In this document: positions 53,203 to 62,916 of the stretch, piece after piece
Position numbering within the stretch: position 1 is the first letter of the stretch
How the letters are laid out: every line of letters starts with the position of its first letter
NCBI GenBank assembly: GCA_039030395.1
Contig: JBCCEF010000001.1
Coordinates: forward strand, 481,315-545,314
Length of the DNA stretch: 64,000 nucleotides
Source: Acidobacteriota bacterium
Lineage (GTDB): Bacteria > Acidobacteriota > Thermoanaerobaculia > Multivoradales > JBCCEF01
Direction: 5' to 3'
Notes under the pieces: generated by a model
Seen by the model: only the letters and a program-made list of their open reading frames with translations
Database searches by the model: none
Told to the model about the DNA's origin: nothing
Position numbers and translations under genes: made by a program

Positions 53203-56058
53203 TTACGGGGGGGAGAGGAGTTCGAGGAGTTCTTCGCGGCTGAAGACCTTGGAGAGGCGGGGGTCGTCTTCTTCGACAACGTCTTCGAGAAGTTGGCGCT
53301 TGCGGTCGATCATCGCCGCGATGCGCTCTTCCAGTGTCCCCTGGGTGACCAGCTTGAACACCTGGACGGCGCGCTTTTGGCCGATGCGATGCACCCGGTC
53401 GGTGGCTTGGTCTTCGCGGGCGGCGTTCCACCAGCGGTCGTAGTGGATGACGATCGACGCCCCCACCAAGTCGATGCCGGTACCGCCGGCCTTGAGGCTG
53501 GCGAGGAACACCCGGCAGTCGGGATCGTTGTTGAAGCGCTCGACAAGGGCACCGCGATTGCGGCTCTTGCCGATCAAGATCTCGTGCTCAGTGCCACCGG
53601 CGACCAGGTGGCGCCGCATCAGTTCGATCATCCCCAGGTACTGGCTGAAGACGACGACTTTGTGGCCACTGTCGAGGCACTCGGCGAGGATCTCTTTGAA
53701 CAGGTTCCACTTTCCGGAGACGTGGTCCGACGCCCGGTCGAGGTCGCGCAGGGCGAGGGCCGGATGGTCGCAGATCTGCTTGAGCTGGTTGAGCAGCGCG
53801 AAGACGTGGAGGTACGGCACCGGCCCGTCGCCGGAGCGCAGGACCTTCGCCAGCGCGGCGCCGCGGGTAGCCACGACGTCACGGTAGAGCGTTTCCTGGG
53901 CTCTCGCCAGGGAGCAGAATCGCAGATCTTCGAACTTCTCCGGCAACTCATCGAGTACCGAGGACTTGAGGCGCCGCAGGACGAAGGGCGCCAGGCTGCG
54001 ACGCAGTTCATCGAGCAGCGCCCGCGGCGGCCGATCGCCGCCGTAGCGCTCGGCGAATTCAGCGTCGGTCCCCAGGTAGCCCGGCAGCACGACGTCCATC
54101 AGGGTCTTGAGTTCTTGCAGGGCGTTCTCGACGGGCGTGCCGGTGAGCCCTAAGAAGGACTCCGCCTTGAGCGTCCGGGCCGCCTTGAAGGCCTGGGTTT
54201 GGCGGTTTTTGAGGTGTTGGATCTCGTCGAAGAAGATCACCCGGAAGGCGACCTTGGCGAGGGCCTTGGCGTCCCGCAGCATGACGCCGTAGGAAGTCAG
54301 GATCACGGCCCGCGGTCCCACCGATAGGGAGGTTTCAAGATCGCGATCCGGGCCGTGGTGCACCTCTACCTTGAGGCCCGGCGCGTGCTCACGAATCTTG
54401 TTCTCCCAATGCGGCACCACGCTGGTCGGACAGACCACCAGGAAGGGACCCTCGCCGCCTTCTCCCTGTTCGAGGAGCGAAACCATCAACGCCATGGCCT
54501 GGTGGGTTTTGCCCAAGCCCATGTCATCGCACAGCAAACCGCCAAGGCGGTTTTCGACCAGAAAGCGCAGCCAGTCGACCCCGTGGCGCTGGTACGGACG
54601 CAGTTCCGAGCGAAGTCCCGGCGTGGCGCGCCAGGGTTCCGACGGCCGCAGGTCGATGATGCGATCGAGCCATTCCCGGCCGGCCTCTTCGCCGGCCAAC
54701 CGCACCCCTTCGCCAAGGGCACCCTTGAGCCGTAGGAGATGACCGGCGGACATCTCGCCGGTGGCACCGCCCAACGCCGTCAAGGAACGGATGGCCGGGG
54801 AGTTCAAGTCCACCCAGCCGCTCTCCGTTTCGAGGAACGGCAGACCGGCCTTCTTCGCCTGGGCGATCTCCGTCAACGGGATCTCGTCGTCCCCAAAGCC
54901 GCAGTACACGGTCACCTCGTCCCAGCGCTCGCCCTCGCCCACAAGGACCCGCAGATCGTCGACCTCCTTGAAGACGTTGAGGTGCTGGAGCGGCTGGTCG
55001 AGCACCAGGGTGCCCTCCGCTAGCGCGTCGCGGTTCTCGTCCAGAAAGGTGGCGATCTGCCCGCGTTCCAGGCGCAGGCGGGTCAGCGGTTGGTCCGCCG
55101 CACCGCCGTCAATCCGCACCAGCACACCGAGTTCCCACAGGTACGCCAGGTCTCCGTAGCGGAAACGCTCCCGGATTTCGAAGAAGCGCTCGACCCCGTG
55201 CTCGTCGAGGGCGCGGAGCACCGGCCGCACCTCCACCTCGAGGTCCGAGTCCCCCATCACTTTGCGCAGCGCCTGGAGCGGGATCGGCCGCACTTTGAGG
55301 TCGTCCTGGGCCGGGTAGGCGGTCGCCAACAGCCGCAGCATCTGGTCCACCCGCGGTCGCGGCACGCTGATCTCCAACACCGCGCGGCCTTCCGGGTCGC
55401 GGTAGGTCACCACGAAGGTGCCCTCTTCCTTGTCCACCGCCGGATGGAAGGTGCCGCCGTCGCCGAACTCCCGCACGCAGTGATACGCCACCCGGTACCA
55501 GATGCTGCGCTGCCAGGACTCGCGGTTCGAAGGCATGCCCGCCTGACGCAGGCGGTACTCCGAAGTGTTGAGCTGGAAGAGGGCCAACCGCTCCAGGAGT
55601 TCGGCCCGATCAACCGTCGAGCCATCACCCACCGGGGCCTTGCCAGTGCGCTCCAGGAAGCGCAGGCGCGCCGGCGAGGCGTCCACGTAGCGCAGCAGTT
55701 CGCGCCCGTCGGGCATGGTCACCCGCACCGCCCCACCGACGGACGCCACCCGCACCACGTCGCAAGCCGGTGGCCGCGCCTCGTGCAGCAGCCCGGCCAG
55801 GCGATGCCATACGGTGCTCTCGAAGAACTCCTGGAAGCTACGTCCAGACCACCGCTTGCGCGCCGACGCCACGCCCTTCGCCAGGGCGAGCAAGTGACGG
55901 CAGGTCTTGCGATTGCTCTCGCGGCAGGTACATGAGCGCAGGGGGCGCGACAGGTTGGCGACCTTGCCGACGTAGATCGCCGTATGGCCGTCGCCTCCGG
56001 GCATCGAAAGCAGGCCGATTCCGGTTCCCAGAAATTCGAAATTGATCAGATCGGACAT
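53203..56058 (-). CDS. SNF2-family helicase with SWIM zinc finger
   Basis: A 951-residue protein. The SWIM finger CTCRESNRKTCRHLL lies at about 43-57. After a long family-specific middle comes the SNF2 ATPase: LLCDDMGLGKTHQAMALM for Walker A, VIFFDEIQHLKNRQTQ for motif II, GLTGTPVENALQELKTL for motif III, and in the second lobe VVVFSQYLGMIELMRRHL and DRVHRIGQKRAVQVFKLVTQGTLEERI. Bacterial SWIM/SNF2 proteins are DNA translocases tied to transcription or repair, occasionally to defence systems; no nuclease or methyltransferase partner is nearby. Confidence 0.93.
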   Translation of the reverse strand: MSDLINFEFLGTGIGLLSMPGGDGHTAIYVGKVANLSRPLRSCTCRESNRKTCRHLLALAKGVASARKRWSGRSFQEFFESTVWHRLAGLLHEARPPACDVVRVASVGGAVRVTMPDGRELLRYVDASPARLRFLERTGKAPVGDGSTVDRAELLERLALFQLNTSEYRLRQAGMPSNRESWQRSIWYRVAYHCVREFGDGGTFHPAVDKEEGTFVVTYRDPEGRAVLEISVPRPRVDQMLRLLATAYPAQDDLKVRPIPLQALRKVMGDSDLEVEVRPVLRALDEHGVERFFEIRERFRYGDLAYLWELGVLVRIDGGAADQPLTRLRLERGQIATFLDENRDALAEGTLVLDQPLQHLNVFKEVDDLRVLVGEGERWDEVTVYCGFGDDEIPLTEIAQAKKAGLPFLETESGWVDLNSPAIRSLTALGGATGEMSAGHLLRLKGALGEGVRLAGEEAGREWLDRIIDLRPSEPWRATPGLRSELRPYQRHGVDWLRFLVENRLGGLLCDDMGLGKTHQAMALMVSLLEQGEGGEGPFLVVCPTSVVPHWENKIREHAPGLKVEVHHGPDRDLETSLSVGPRAVILTSYGVMLRDAKALAKVAFRVIFFDEIQHLKNRQTQAFKAARTLKAESFLGLTGTPVENALQELKTLMDVVLPGYLGTDAEFAERYGGDRPPRALLDELRRSLAPFVLRRLKSSVLDELPEKFEDLRFCSLARAQETLYRDVVATRGAALAKVLRSGDGPVPYLHVFALLNQLKQICDHPALALRDLDRASDHVSGKWNLFKEILAECLDSGHKVVVFSQYLGMIELMRRHLVAGGTEHEILIGKSRNRGALVERFNNDPDCRVFLASLKAGGTGIDLVGASIVIHYDRWWNAAREDQATDRVHRIGQKRAVQVFKLVTQGTLEERIAAMIDRKRQLLEDVVEEDDPRLSKVFSREELLELLSPP

Positions 56059-56184
56059 GGTAGGCGTCTGCGAAGGAAGCGACCGTAAAGGAAACGAGCA
56101 TCGTACCGCGAGATCGCTCCAGCGGAAGGGTATTCGACAGAAAAACTTCAGCAGGCGATGGGCAGTCGACGCCGGGTGACCTGG

Positions 56185-58125
56185 CTAGGGGCGATAGCGA
56201 CGTTGAAGATCGCGCAGGCGCTCCTCCATCGCCTGGCGCAGGGGCCCGTCGCGGGTGGCCGAAACGGCCCGGTCGAAGGCCGCCAAGCCGGCCTCCGCGT
56301 CGCCGACGGCGAAGGCTTCCTCGGCGGCGAGGAGTTCACGGGCGCGCTGGATATCCTGGCGGGCTCCGTCGACCTGCTCTCCCTCGCCGAAGCGGGCGAG
56401 CATCCCCTCCACCCAACGCTCGGCCTCGTCCGGTCGCCGGTCCGCCAGCAGAACCCGCACCAAATCGACCACCAGGTCCATTCGATAGGGCAGCGCGGCG
56501 ATCGCCCGCTCCAGGTGGCGTGCACCGCTCTTCGGATCCCCGCCGGGGCGACCGTGGACGCGCCCCAGAAAGGCTCGGGCCTCGGCGAAGCCGGGATCAA
56601 GAACCAGGGCCTCGGCGAAGGCGGCTCGGGCGGCGTTCCAATCGCCTACGGCAGAACGGTTGCGGCCCCACCGCAGCCAGGTCGCGGCCCGTCTCGGCTG
56701 CAAAGCCAGGGCCTTGCGGTGGAGGACCTCGGCTTCTTGATGACTGCCGACGAGATCCTGCAACCAGGCGAGACCGGACCACCCCTCGGCCAGGTCCGAC
56801 CCGGCCGACAGGGCAAGCTCGAAGTGTTCCGCCGCCTCTTCCCGCCGATTGGAAAGGGCGAGCAGATCACCCAGGTGGGTCGCGATCTCCGCCCGAGGCA
56901 ATGGCCTCGCCTCAACCGCCGAGGGTGCCGGCAGTTGTTCGACGGGAACCGACAGCGTCGCGAACCGTCCGGCGAGCAAATACGACTCGAGTTCCTCTTC
57001 GAGGCGGTCGAGGGAGCGACCCATCGCCGCCGGTAGAGCCCGTTCCGGATCTTCGCCATCGAGCAATCGGACGAGAAAGTCCCCCAGGCGGCCAGTGTCC
57101 TCTGGGCTGGACAGCAGATAGTGGACCAACGCCCAGGAGACAGCATAGAAACGGCCCACTCGACTGGAGCGGCCGCCGTGCAAGTCCCGCTCTGCTACCA
57201 CCTCTCGCAGAGCCAGATTGCGGTCTCGCTGCAGCCAATCGAGATGACGCTCGACCGGCAGGCCGATGCGAGCGACCGTCGCCGGGGCCTCCGAAGGATC
57301 GATCCGATTCCGCCCTTCGACCATTCCCCTGGCACCTACCGAATTCGGCCCTTCGGCCCTTCCCCTGGCACCCCCAGCCACTGGCTCTTCCACCCCCCTG
57401 GCACCCCCAGCCACTGGCTCTTCCACCCCCCTGGCACCTGCCGAGTTCGGCCATTCCGCCATTCCCCTGGCACCTGCCGCCGTGGCAGCACCTGCCGAGT
57501 TCGGCCATTCCGCCATTCCTTCCGCCATTCCCCTGGCACCTGCCGCCCTGGCACCTGCCGCCGTGAGCGGGCCCTCGATGCGAAAGGCTCCGTAGTACTC
57601 GGCCAATCCCTCGTCCAGCCAGCGCGGTACCGCCGGAAAGTTGTGGGCGATCAGGTCGTGAACCGACTCGTGGTAGGCGACGGCGAGACCATCTCTTCCA
57701 CCGCTCCCATCGGCCGCCGCGTTCAAGGTGATGAAGGCGTCCTCGCGGCTGCGCACGAACTGGCCGAGAATGCGCACGCCACCCCGGTCGCGACCGTTCT
57801 TGTAAGACGCGTAGGCGGCCGCGTCGCGGAAGGCGATGATGCGCAGCGGCACCGGCGAACGCTGCTCGATCTCCGGTGCCAGGCGAGTGAACACGGCACG
57901 GAAGTAGCCCAAGCGCAGAAGGATCTCGGCGCCGCGTTCCGGCGAAGCATTGGTGAAGAGTTCCTGGTCACCGGAGCGTACCTGCCACCAGCCCTCTAGG
58001 GGATCGATCGGCTCGCCGGCATGGGAGGCGACTCCGCGGCGTGGCTCCGCCGAAGCGGACACGAGTCCCAGCAGAACCGCTCCCGCCACCACCAGGGATC
58101 GCATCCCCAGGCGGCGATGGCGCAT
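56185..58125 (-). CDS. exported peptidase-MA-like TPR protein with inserted GARGM repeats
   Basis: A 646-residue protein with a signal peptide (SLVVAGAVLLGLVSASAE). A peptidase MA-like/DUF1570-type region has HESVH at 152-156 followed by PAVPRWLDEGLAEYYG, a zinc-site pattern. C-terminal TPR-like helices (ATHLGDLLALSNRREEAAEHFELAL, AFAEALVLDPGFAEARAFLG) follow from about 400. Between FRIEGPLT and APATVARIGLP lies an about 80-residue block of GARGMAEWPNS, GARGVEEPVAG and similar units encoded by the GGTGCC element (DNA 57322-57555). Homologues are expected to lack this block. The first ATG or the one 7 codons later is the start; a GTG lies 7 codons upstream. Confidence 0.82.
   Translation of the reverse strand: MRHRRLGMRSLVVAGAVLLGLVSASAEPRRGVASHAGEPIDPLEGWWQVRSGDQELFTNASPERGAEILLRLGYFRAVFTRLAPEIEQRSPVPLRIIAFRDAAAYASYKNGRDRGGVRILGQFVRSREDAFITLNAAADGSGGRDGLAVAYHESVHDLIAHNFPAVPRWLDEGLAEYYGAFRIEGPLTAAGARAAGARGMAEGMAEWPNSAGAATAAGARGMAEWPNSAGARGVEEPVAGGARGVEEPVAGGARGRAEGPNSVGARGMVEGRNRIDPSEAPATVARIGLPVERHLDWLQRDRNLALREVVAERDLHGGRSSRVGRFYAVSWALVHYLLSSPEDTGRLGDFLVRLLDGEDPERALPAAMGRSLDRLEEELESYLLAGRFATLSVPVEQLPAPSAVEARPLPRAEIATHLGDLLALSNRREEAAEHFELALSAGSDLAEGWSGLAWLQDLVGSHQEAEVLHRKALALQPRRAATWLRWGRNRSAVGDWNAARAAFAEALVLDPGFAEARAFLGRVHGRPGGDPKSGARHLERAIAALPYRMDLVVDLVRVLLADRRPDEAERWVEGMLARFGEGEQVDGARQDIQRARELLAAEEAFAVGDAEAGLAAFDRAVSATRDGPLRQAMEERLRDLQRRYRP
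57322..57555 (-). repeat. seven in-frame GGTGCCAGG elements inside a coding sequence
   Basis: Minus-strand GGTGCCAGG cores lie at 57328-57336, 57364-57372, 57397-57405, 57430-57438, 57466-57474, 57532-57540 and 57547-57555. The intervals are 36, 33, 33, 36, 66 and 15 bp, every one a multiple of three. Each is read as GAR(G). Intervening units repeat (AEWPNSA, VEEPVAG). In the intergenic array at 43.5 kb the intervals are not constrained this way. Confidence 0.92.
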
Positions 58126-58195
58126 CGAGTAAGCACTACCCCTCACTACAGGACCTCGGCCCGGAAGTCAGCGCAGGACGGCAAACCGAGTCGGC

Positions 58196-58972
58196 TCAAG
58201 GCTTCAGCGGACGGACGGAGATGTTCTTCAAGGTCACCGTGGAGACCAGTTCCATTCCGTCGGCGATCTCGGGGTCGATGTCACCGGTGGTGATCTGCGG
58301 GTTCTCTACCCCGTAGTTCTTCTGGTCGAAGAACGTCACGCCCTCCACCTGCCGGTAGTTGAACGCCGGACGAAAACGTAGCCCACCCTTGGAGCCGAAG
58401 CTGTAGGCGAACTGTTCGACGCGGGCGGTTTCCGGATCGAACCAGTAGATGTAGGTGTCGGCGGCGGCGGTGCTGGATCCGGTGTCAAAGGTCGCCTCGA
58501 CCTTGTGCAGCGACCGGCCCTGCCAATCGACCAGACCGAGATCCCGCAGATTGACCGAGGAATCCTCCAACCGCTTTGGCAGGAAGGCGAAGTACACCCG
58601 GGCGCTCACCCAATCGCGATATCGCTGCTCGTCGTCGGCGGCAATCGGTACCTCTTCGCCGTCCTCCCACAGGGTGACCGAGTCGTTGGTGGCCTCCACC
58701 CGCCGCTCGACCTCTCCGACCTCGCCGCTCGCCACGTGGCGGTAGCGCTCGCCGTCGGTCTCGACTTCGAGAGCCGTACAGCCGGAGCGCGAACAGATTT
58801 CGAGCTCCACCACCGAGTGTTCCAGGATGTCGCCACCGTGCAGGGCGATGGATTTCTCGACGATCGGCAGAGTGTCCGCGGCGGCCGGCACGGCCGCCAG
58901 GACGAGCAGCCCCAAGATCAAAACGGCGGCGGCCAAAAGAGATCGGGGGCGGAAGCGAGCAACGGGTTTCAT
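58196..58972 (-). CDS. exported protein of unknown function (DUF6503-like)
   Basis: A 258-residue protein; the ATG at MKPVARFRP has AGGA 9 nt upstream. After a signal peptide (AAAVLILGLLVLAAVPAAA) the mature part begins TLPIVEKSIALHGGDILEHSVVEL and is beta-rich, with repeated strands such as HKVEATFDTGSSTAAADTYIYWFDPET and FNYRQVEGVTFFDQKNYG. This looks like the DUF6503 or outer-membrane-lipoprotein-like fold, with an early LHGG motif. No active site is evident. It shares orientation with the upstream-reading peptidase-MA-like gene 71 nt away. Confidence 0.7.
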   Translation of the reverse strand: MKPVARFRPRSLLAAAVLILGLLVLAAVPAAADTLPIVEKSIALHGGDILEHSVVELEICSRSGCTALEVETDGERYRHVASGEVGEVERRVEATNDSVTLWEDGEEVPIAADDEQRYRDWVSARVYFAFLPKRLEDSSVNLRDLGLVDWQGRSLHKVEATFDTGSSTAAADTYIYWFDPETARVEQFAYSFGSKGGLRFRPAFNYRQVEGVTFFDQKNYGVENPQITTGDIDPEIADGMELVSTVTLKNISVRPLKP

Positions 58973-59134
58973 GGGCAAAGTCCTATTCATCGGTCAGGTG
59001 GGGTAGATTCGTTCCGGCTGGCGCAACGGTAAGCGCCAGTGTTGTAAACAGCGTGGCGCCGGAGAAAATCCCTCCGCCGGCACGAGGCCAGAACGCGAGC
59101 ACATTCGCAGAGCGCTGCTCGAAGGGATCGCTCC

Positions 59135-60148
59135 ATGAAACGGTACGAAGTCACAGAGGCCTTCGGTCTCGAAAACCTGACTCCCGGTGAGGGTCCGAGA
59201 CCTGAGCCCGGTCCCGGTGAGATTCGCATCGCCCTCTCCGCCGTATCCCTCAACTACCGGGACCTGCTGATGGTTACCGGCCAGTACAACCCGCGGCAAC
59301 CGCTGCCTCTGGTGCCGTGCTCCGACGGGGTGGGCACCGTCGAGGCGGTGGGACCGGGGGTGACGCGATTCGTGCCGGGAGACCGGGTGTGCCCGTTGTT
59401 CTCCCAACGCTGGATCGCCGGCGAGCCGACCCCGGAGCGCCTGCGCTCCACCCTCGGCGGCCCCCTGGACGGCACCCTCCGCAGCCACATGACCCTGCCG
59501 GCGGAAGGCGCGGTGGCGGCGCCGGAGCACCTGAGCGATGCGGAAGCCGCCTGCCTACCCTGCGCCGCCCTCACCGCCTGGAGCGCCCTCGTCACCCTTG
59601 GTGATCTGACCGCCGGCGACACGCTGCTGGTTCTCGGTACCGGCGGTGTCTCGATTTCCGCGCTGCAGCTCGGAGTCGCCCTCGGAGCACGGGTGATCGT
59701 CACCTCGTCGAGCGACGCCAAGCTCGAGCGGGCGCGGGACCTCGGTGCCTGGCAAACCCTCAACTATCGACGGGACGAGGCATGGGGCAAGACCGTGCGC
59801 CAGCTCACCGGCGGCCGCGGCGTGGACCAGGTGCTCGAAGTCGGCGGCGCCGGCACCCTGGAGCAGAGCCTCAAGGCAGTGCGCCCGGGCGGCACCGTCA
59901 GCGTGATCGGCGTGCTGGCGGGGGTGAAGGCACCGCTGTCGGTCCTTCCCGTCCTGATGCAGCAGGTGCGTTTGCAGGGAGTGCTGGTCGGTCATCGAGA
60001 CGGTTTCGAAGCGATGAACCGCGCCCTGGCGGCAAACTCGCTGCACCCGGTGGTCGATCGCGTGTTCCCCTTCGACGAGGCGCGGGCGGCCTTCGACCAC
60101 CTGGCCTCCGCCCGGCACTTCGGCAAGGTGGTCATCGAGACGACCTGA
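59135..60148 (+). CDS. medium-chain dehydrogenase/reductase, zinc-independent type
   Basis: A 337-residue MDR-superfamily oxidoreductase. The catalytic domain starts with NYRDLLMVTGQYNPRQPLPLVPCSDGVGTVEAVG, and the nucleotide-binding site is LLVLGTGGVSISALQLGVALGARVIVTSSSDAKLERARDLGA with the glycine-rich loop. The structural zinc cysteine cluster of classic alcohol dehydrogenases is absent, suggesting a quinone-reductase-like or enoyl-reductase-like member. NADPH use and substrate are not determined. It is a single gene divergent from the DUF6503-like gene. Confidence 0.9.
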   Translation: MKRYEVTEAFGLENLTPGEGPRPEPGPGEIRIALSAVSLNYRDLLMVTGQYNPRQPLPLVPCSDGVGTVEAVGPGVTRFVPGDRVCPLFSQRWIAGEPTPERLRSTLGGPLDGTLRSHMTLPAEGAVAAPEHLSDAEAACLPCAALTAWSALVTLGDLTAGDTLLVLGTGGVSISALQLGVALGARVIVTSSSDAKLERARDLGAWQTLNYRRDEAWGKTVRQLTGGRGVDQVLEVGGAGTLEQSLKAVRPGGTVSVIGVLAGVKAPLSVLPVLMQQVRLQGVLVGHRDGFEAMNRALAANSLHPVVDRVFPFDEARAAFDHLASARHFGKVVIETT

Positions 60149-60205
60149 CGGCGTGGGGACCCGGCTCATCACCGCCAGGACGTCACCTCGCTCTTCAGCG
60201 GAAGG

Positions 60206-60874
60206 CTACTCGGCGGAGAATCCGTCGGCCAGCATGCGGTCGACCCAATCGATCCATGGCTGAACCCATTCGCCGTTGAAGTGAGTGGTTTCACCGAGAG
60301 GAAGATCCGAAGCCTCGAACCGCTCCCTTGCCTTCTCGAGGAGAGCCTTGCCGGCCATCAAATGTGGTCGGCTCTCTTCCTTCTGGCCGACCTTGATCAG
60401 TTCCGTCGCAGCCATGACCATCACGGTTGGACTATCAACCGCCACCTCGAAGGCTTTTGCGAGCTCAGCGGTGGCTGCCTCCTGGATCTTCTCCGCCTCC
60501 TCTTTGTTCTTCGCTTGTCCGCTCGAGAAGGAGTACACGAGGCTCTGTAGGGAAAACAGGTCTCCCATCGGGGCCTCATCTGAGCGCCGAGCCTTCTCCA
60601 TAGCTCTCGTCAGGTGATCCTGAGCGCGTGCCAGACGCTTCGCTCGATCCTCCGGGTGGCGCATGACCACCTGCGTGAGGATGTAGGCCGACCAAAAATC
60701 GGGCAGCCAGCCATCATTCTTGAGCTTGGAGAGACTCTCCACGATGGAGAGCTCGAGTTCACTGTCGGGAGCCCCCGACTGGTGACGGGCAACGGCTTCC
60801 GCCAGGCCTTCGGTGGCGGCGAAACAAGGAAGGGCAATCAGCATGGTGGCGGCGACGGCGATCGTTTTGAACAC
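60206..60874 (-). CDS. exported helical protein, function unknown
   Basis: A 222-residue protein. The GTG start is chosen because GAGGAG precedes it and it gives a clean signal peptide (VFKTIAVAATMLIALPCFAA). The mature part is helical with motifs such as SELELSIVESLSKLKNDGWLPDFWSAYILTQVVMRHPEDRAKRLARAQDHL, and ends EWVQPWIDWVDRMLADGFSAE. It looks TPR-like but no repeat was defined. It is divergent from the winged-helix regulator at 61048, which might control it. Confidence 0.7.
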   Translation of the reverse strand: MFKTIAVAATMLIALPCFAATEGLAEAVARHQSGAPDSELELSIVESLSKLKNDGWLPDFWSAYILTQVVMRHPEDRAKRLARAQDHLTRAMEKARRSDEAPMGDLFSLQSLVYSFSSGQAKNKEEAEKIQEAATAELAKAFEVAVDSPTVMVMAATELIKVGQKEESRPHLMAGKALLEKARERFEASDLPLGETTHFNGEWVQPWIDWVDRMLADGFSAE

Positions 60875-61047
60875 GTGGGTGTCTCCTCGGGAATTCCCAT
60901 CAACCGTTATAGTGGTTGGAATCGTGGATGGTTCGTAGCAGCGCACGCAGTCATCGTAAGCCGCCTTTCGGACTTTCCCTTCATGAGTTCACATGAGCCG
61001 CACGATGATCGAATAAACCCCTTCTCATCAATATCTTGCCTTCCTCC

Positions 61048-62916
61048 ATGAGCCCATCCAAAACGGTGAGATTCGGTCTCTTCGAGTTCGATATCGAAAG
61101 TGGGGAACTGCGTCGTGATGGCCACAGGGTCAGGCTGCAGCCACAGCCCGCCAAGCTGTTGGCCATCCTCCTAGAGTCGGCGGGCACTGTCGTCTCGCGA
61201 GATGAACTACAGAAGCGTCTGTGGGGTACGGCCCATGTCCAGTCGGACCTGGGAATCAACTTCTGCATCCGACAGATTCGCGAAGCCTTGGCGGAGAGCG
61301 CCGAGAGCCCAAGCTATGTAGAAACGATTCGAGGAGAAGGGTACCGGTTTATCGCCCCGGTAAGCCACCGGTCCGAGCCAGAGCCCAAATTCCGGACCAG
61401 GCTTCTGGTAGGTGTCACGGCGGCCCTGACTCTCTTTGCCCTCGGCTGGTATTGGAGTGCAGGTCCTCGCCAAATCGAAGAGAACGGCGGAATCGAACCT
61501 GCGAAGCGGATTGCCGTCCTTCCGTTCGAACACCTGACCGAGGAGCCCGACATGGAGGTCCTCGCTCTGGGTCTCAGTGAAGAGCTGACCTACCAGCTTG
61601 GAGCCCTCCAAATGGAACACCTGGCGGTCATCGCTCGGAGCTCTGCCGACCGCTACGACCCAGGCCGCGAAACGCCACTGGTGATCGGCCGCAAGCTGAG
61701 GGCGGACCTTCTGCTCACGGGCACCGTTCGGAGAGTCGGCAATGACCTGCGAATCACCGCTCAGTTGGTACGCACAGCGGATCAAACCTTGGCCTGGGGC
61801 GGAACTTTCGACGGCGACTTGGCCAGTCTCCTCGAGATTCAAGGCAAGATTCGTCACGGGGTCATGACGGCCCTTTCAGGCATTGTGCCCGCCCCACGAC
61901 CGCGTTCCAGCCCAATCCTCACTCCAGAGGCCTATGCACTTCAGCTCAAAGGGCGGTACCACTTGCGCAAGCAGAATGCCGAGGGCCTTGCCAAGGCCGT
62001 CGCCCATTTTGAACAACTGATCGAAAGCGAGCCGGACTTCGCTGAAGCCTACGTCGACCTGGCCCGTGCCGTGATGTCGTGCCCCAACAGATCCTTTGGT
62101 GGATCCGAGCGCGTGAGCGTGCTGCTCGAGAAGGCCATTTCCCTCGATCCCCAATCGGCGACAGCCAACTTGCAGCTCGGCAATTTCCGTTTCTTCTCCG
62201 AATGGGATTGGAAGGGAGCGAAGGATGCCTTTGAAAAGGCCATCGCCCTGAACGGCAATCTGGCAGAGGCCCACAAGGGGTTAGCGCTTTTCTACTCGAG
62301 CCAAGGACAACACACACTGGCGCTCGACAGCGTAGATCGCGCCCTGCTCCTCGATCCGATCTCGGTCAACTTGCAGGCTGATCTTGGCTGGTTCCTCTAT
62401 CGCGCCCGGCGCTACTCGGACGCTCGACAGCATTGTCTCGAGACGTTGGATCTGGAACCCGATGACTGGAATGCACGGTCTTGCCTTCTTTCCGTCGCCC
62501 TAACCGAGAACGATAGTGCTGAAGCCTGGGTCCAAATTAAGGCACTGCTCAAGCGAGCGGAGAGTCCGCCAGCAGATCTCGCGGAGCTAGACGCTCTTGC
62601 CGCCGTCGACGCCCAAGGGGCGGTCGCGACGTATCGCGCCCGACGCCTTGCCCGCCTGGAGGAGAGTGCCGACGCCACCTACGCCATTTCCCTGGCCCAG
62701 GCCCATGCTGAAGTCGGAAATACCGACCGGGCTATCTTTTGGCTCGAGGCGGCTTACTCCCAGCGCTCCGGCTTCATGCCCTTCCTGGCCATCGATCCAG
62801 CACTCGACTCGGTCAGGGCAGATGCCCGATTCCAGTCGCTTCTCGAGCGCCTCGAGCTGCCACGGCACGGGTCCCTGGATTCTGAACAACTCGCATCGAA
62901 TCGGTCCGTTAGCTGA
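61048..62916 (+). CDS. CadC-like winged-helix regulator with membrane segment and TPR repeats
   Basis: A 622-residue protein. The N-terminal OmpR/PhoB-type winged helix (VRFGLFEFDIESGELRRDGHRVRLQPQPAKLLAIL..RDELQKRLWG..YVETIRGEGYRFIAPV) is at about 6-110. A membrane helix (LLVGVTAALTLFALGWYW) follows at about 125-143. The rest has a TolB-like N-terminal stretch (RIAVLPFEHLTEEPDMEVLALGLSEELTYQL) and several TPR units to the C-terminus. This one-component sensor layout is common in Acidobacteriota. No ligand is evident; it lies divergent from the gene at 60206-60874. Confidence 0.88.
   Translation: MSPSKTVRFGLFEFDIESGELRRDGHRVRLQPQPAKLLAILLESAGTVVSRDELQKRLWGTAHVQSDLGINFCIRQIREALAESAESPSYVETIRGEGYRFIAPVSHRSEPEPKFRTRLLVGVTAALTLFALGWYWSAGPRQIEENGGIEPAKRIAVLPFEHLTEEPDMEVLALGLSEELTYQLGALQMEHLAVIARSSADRYDPGRETPLVIGRKLRADLLLTGTVRRVGNDLRITAQLVRTADQTLAWGGTFDGDLASLLEIQGKIRHGVMTALSGIVPAPRPRSSPILTPEAYALQLKGRYHLRKQNAEGLAKAVAHFEQLIESEPDFAEAYVDLARAVMSCPNRSFGGSERVSVLLEKAISLDPQSATANLQLGNFRFFSEWDWKGAKDAFEKAIALNGNLAEAHKGLALFYSSQGQHTLALDSVDRALLLDPISVNLQADLGWFLYRARRYSDARQHCLETLDLEPDDWNARSCLLSVALTENDSAEAWVQIKALLKRAESPPADLAELDALAAVDAQGAVATYRARRLARLEESADATYAISLAQAHAEVGNTDRAIFWLEAAYSQRSGFMPFLAIDPALDSVRADARFQSLLERLELPRHGSLDSEQLASNRSVS

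Noticed and set aside
57880-57895. GGTGCCAGGCG in the peptidase-MA-like gene as an eighth unit
   Set aside because: It lacks the GGAATG-like continuation, is about 330 bp from the array and lies in the N-terminal part of the protein.
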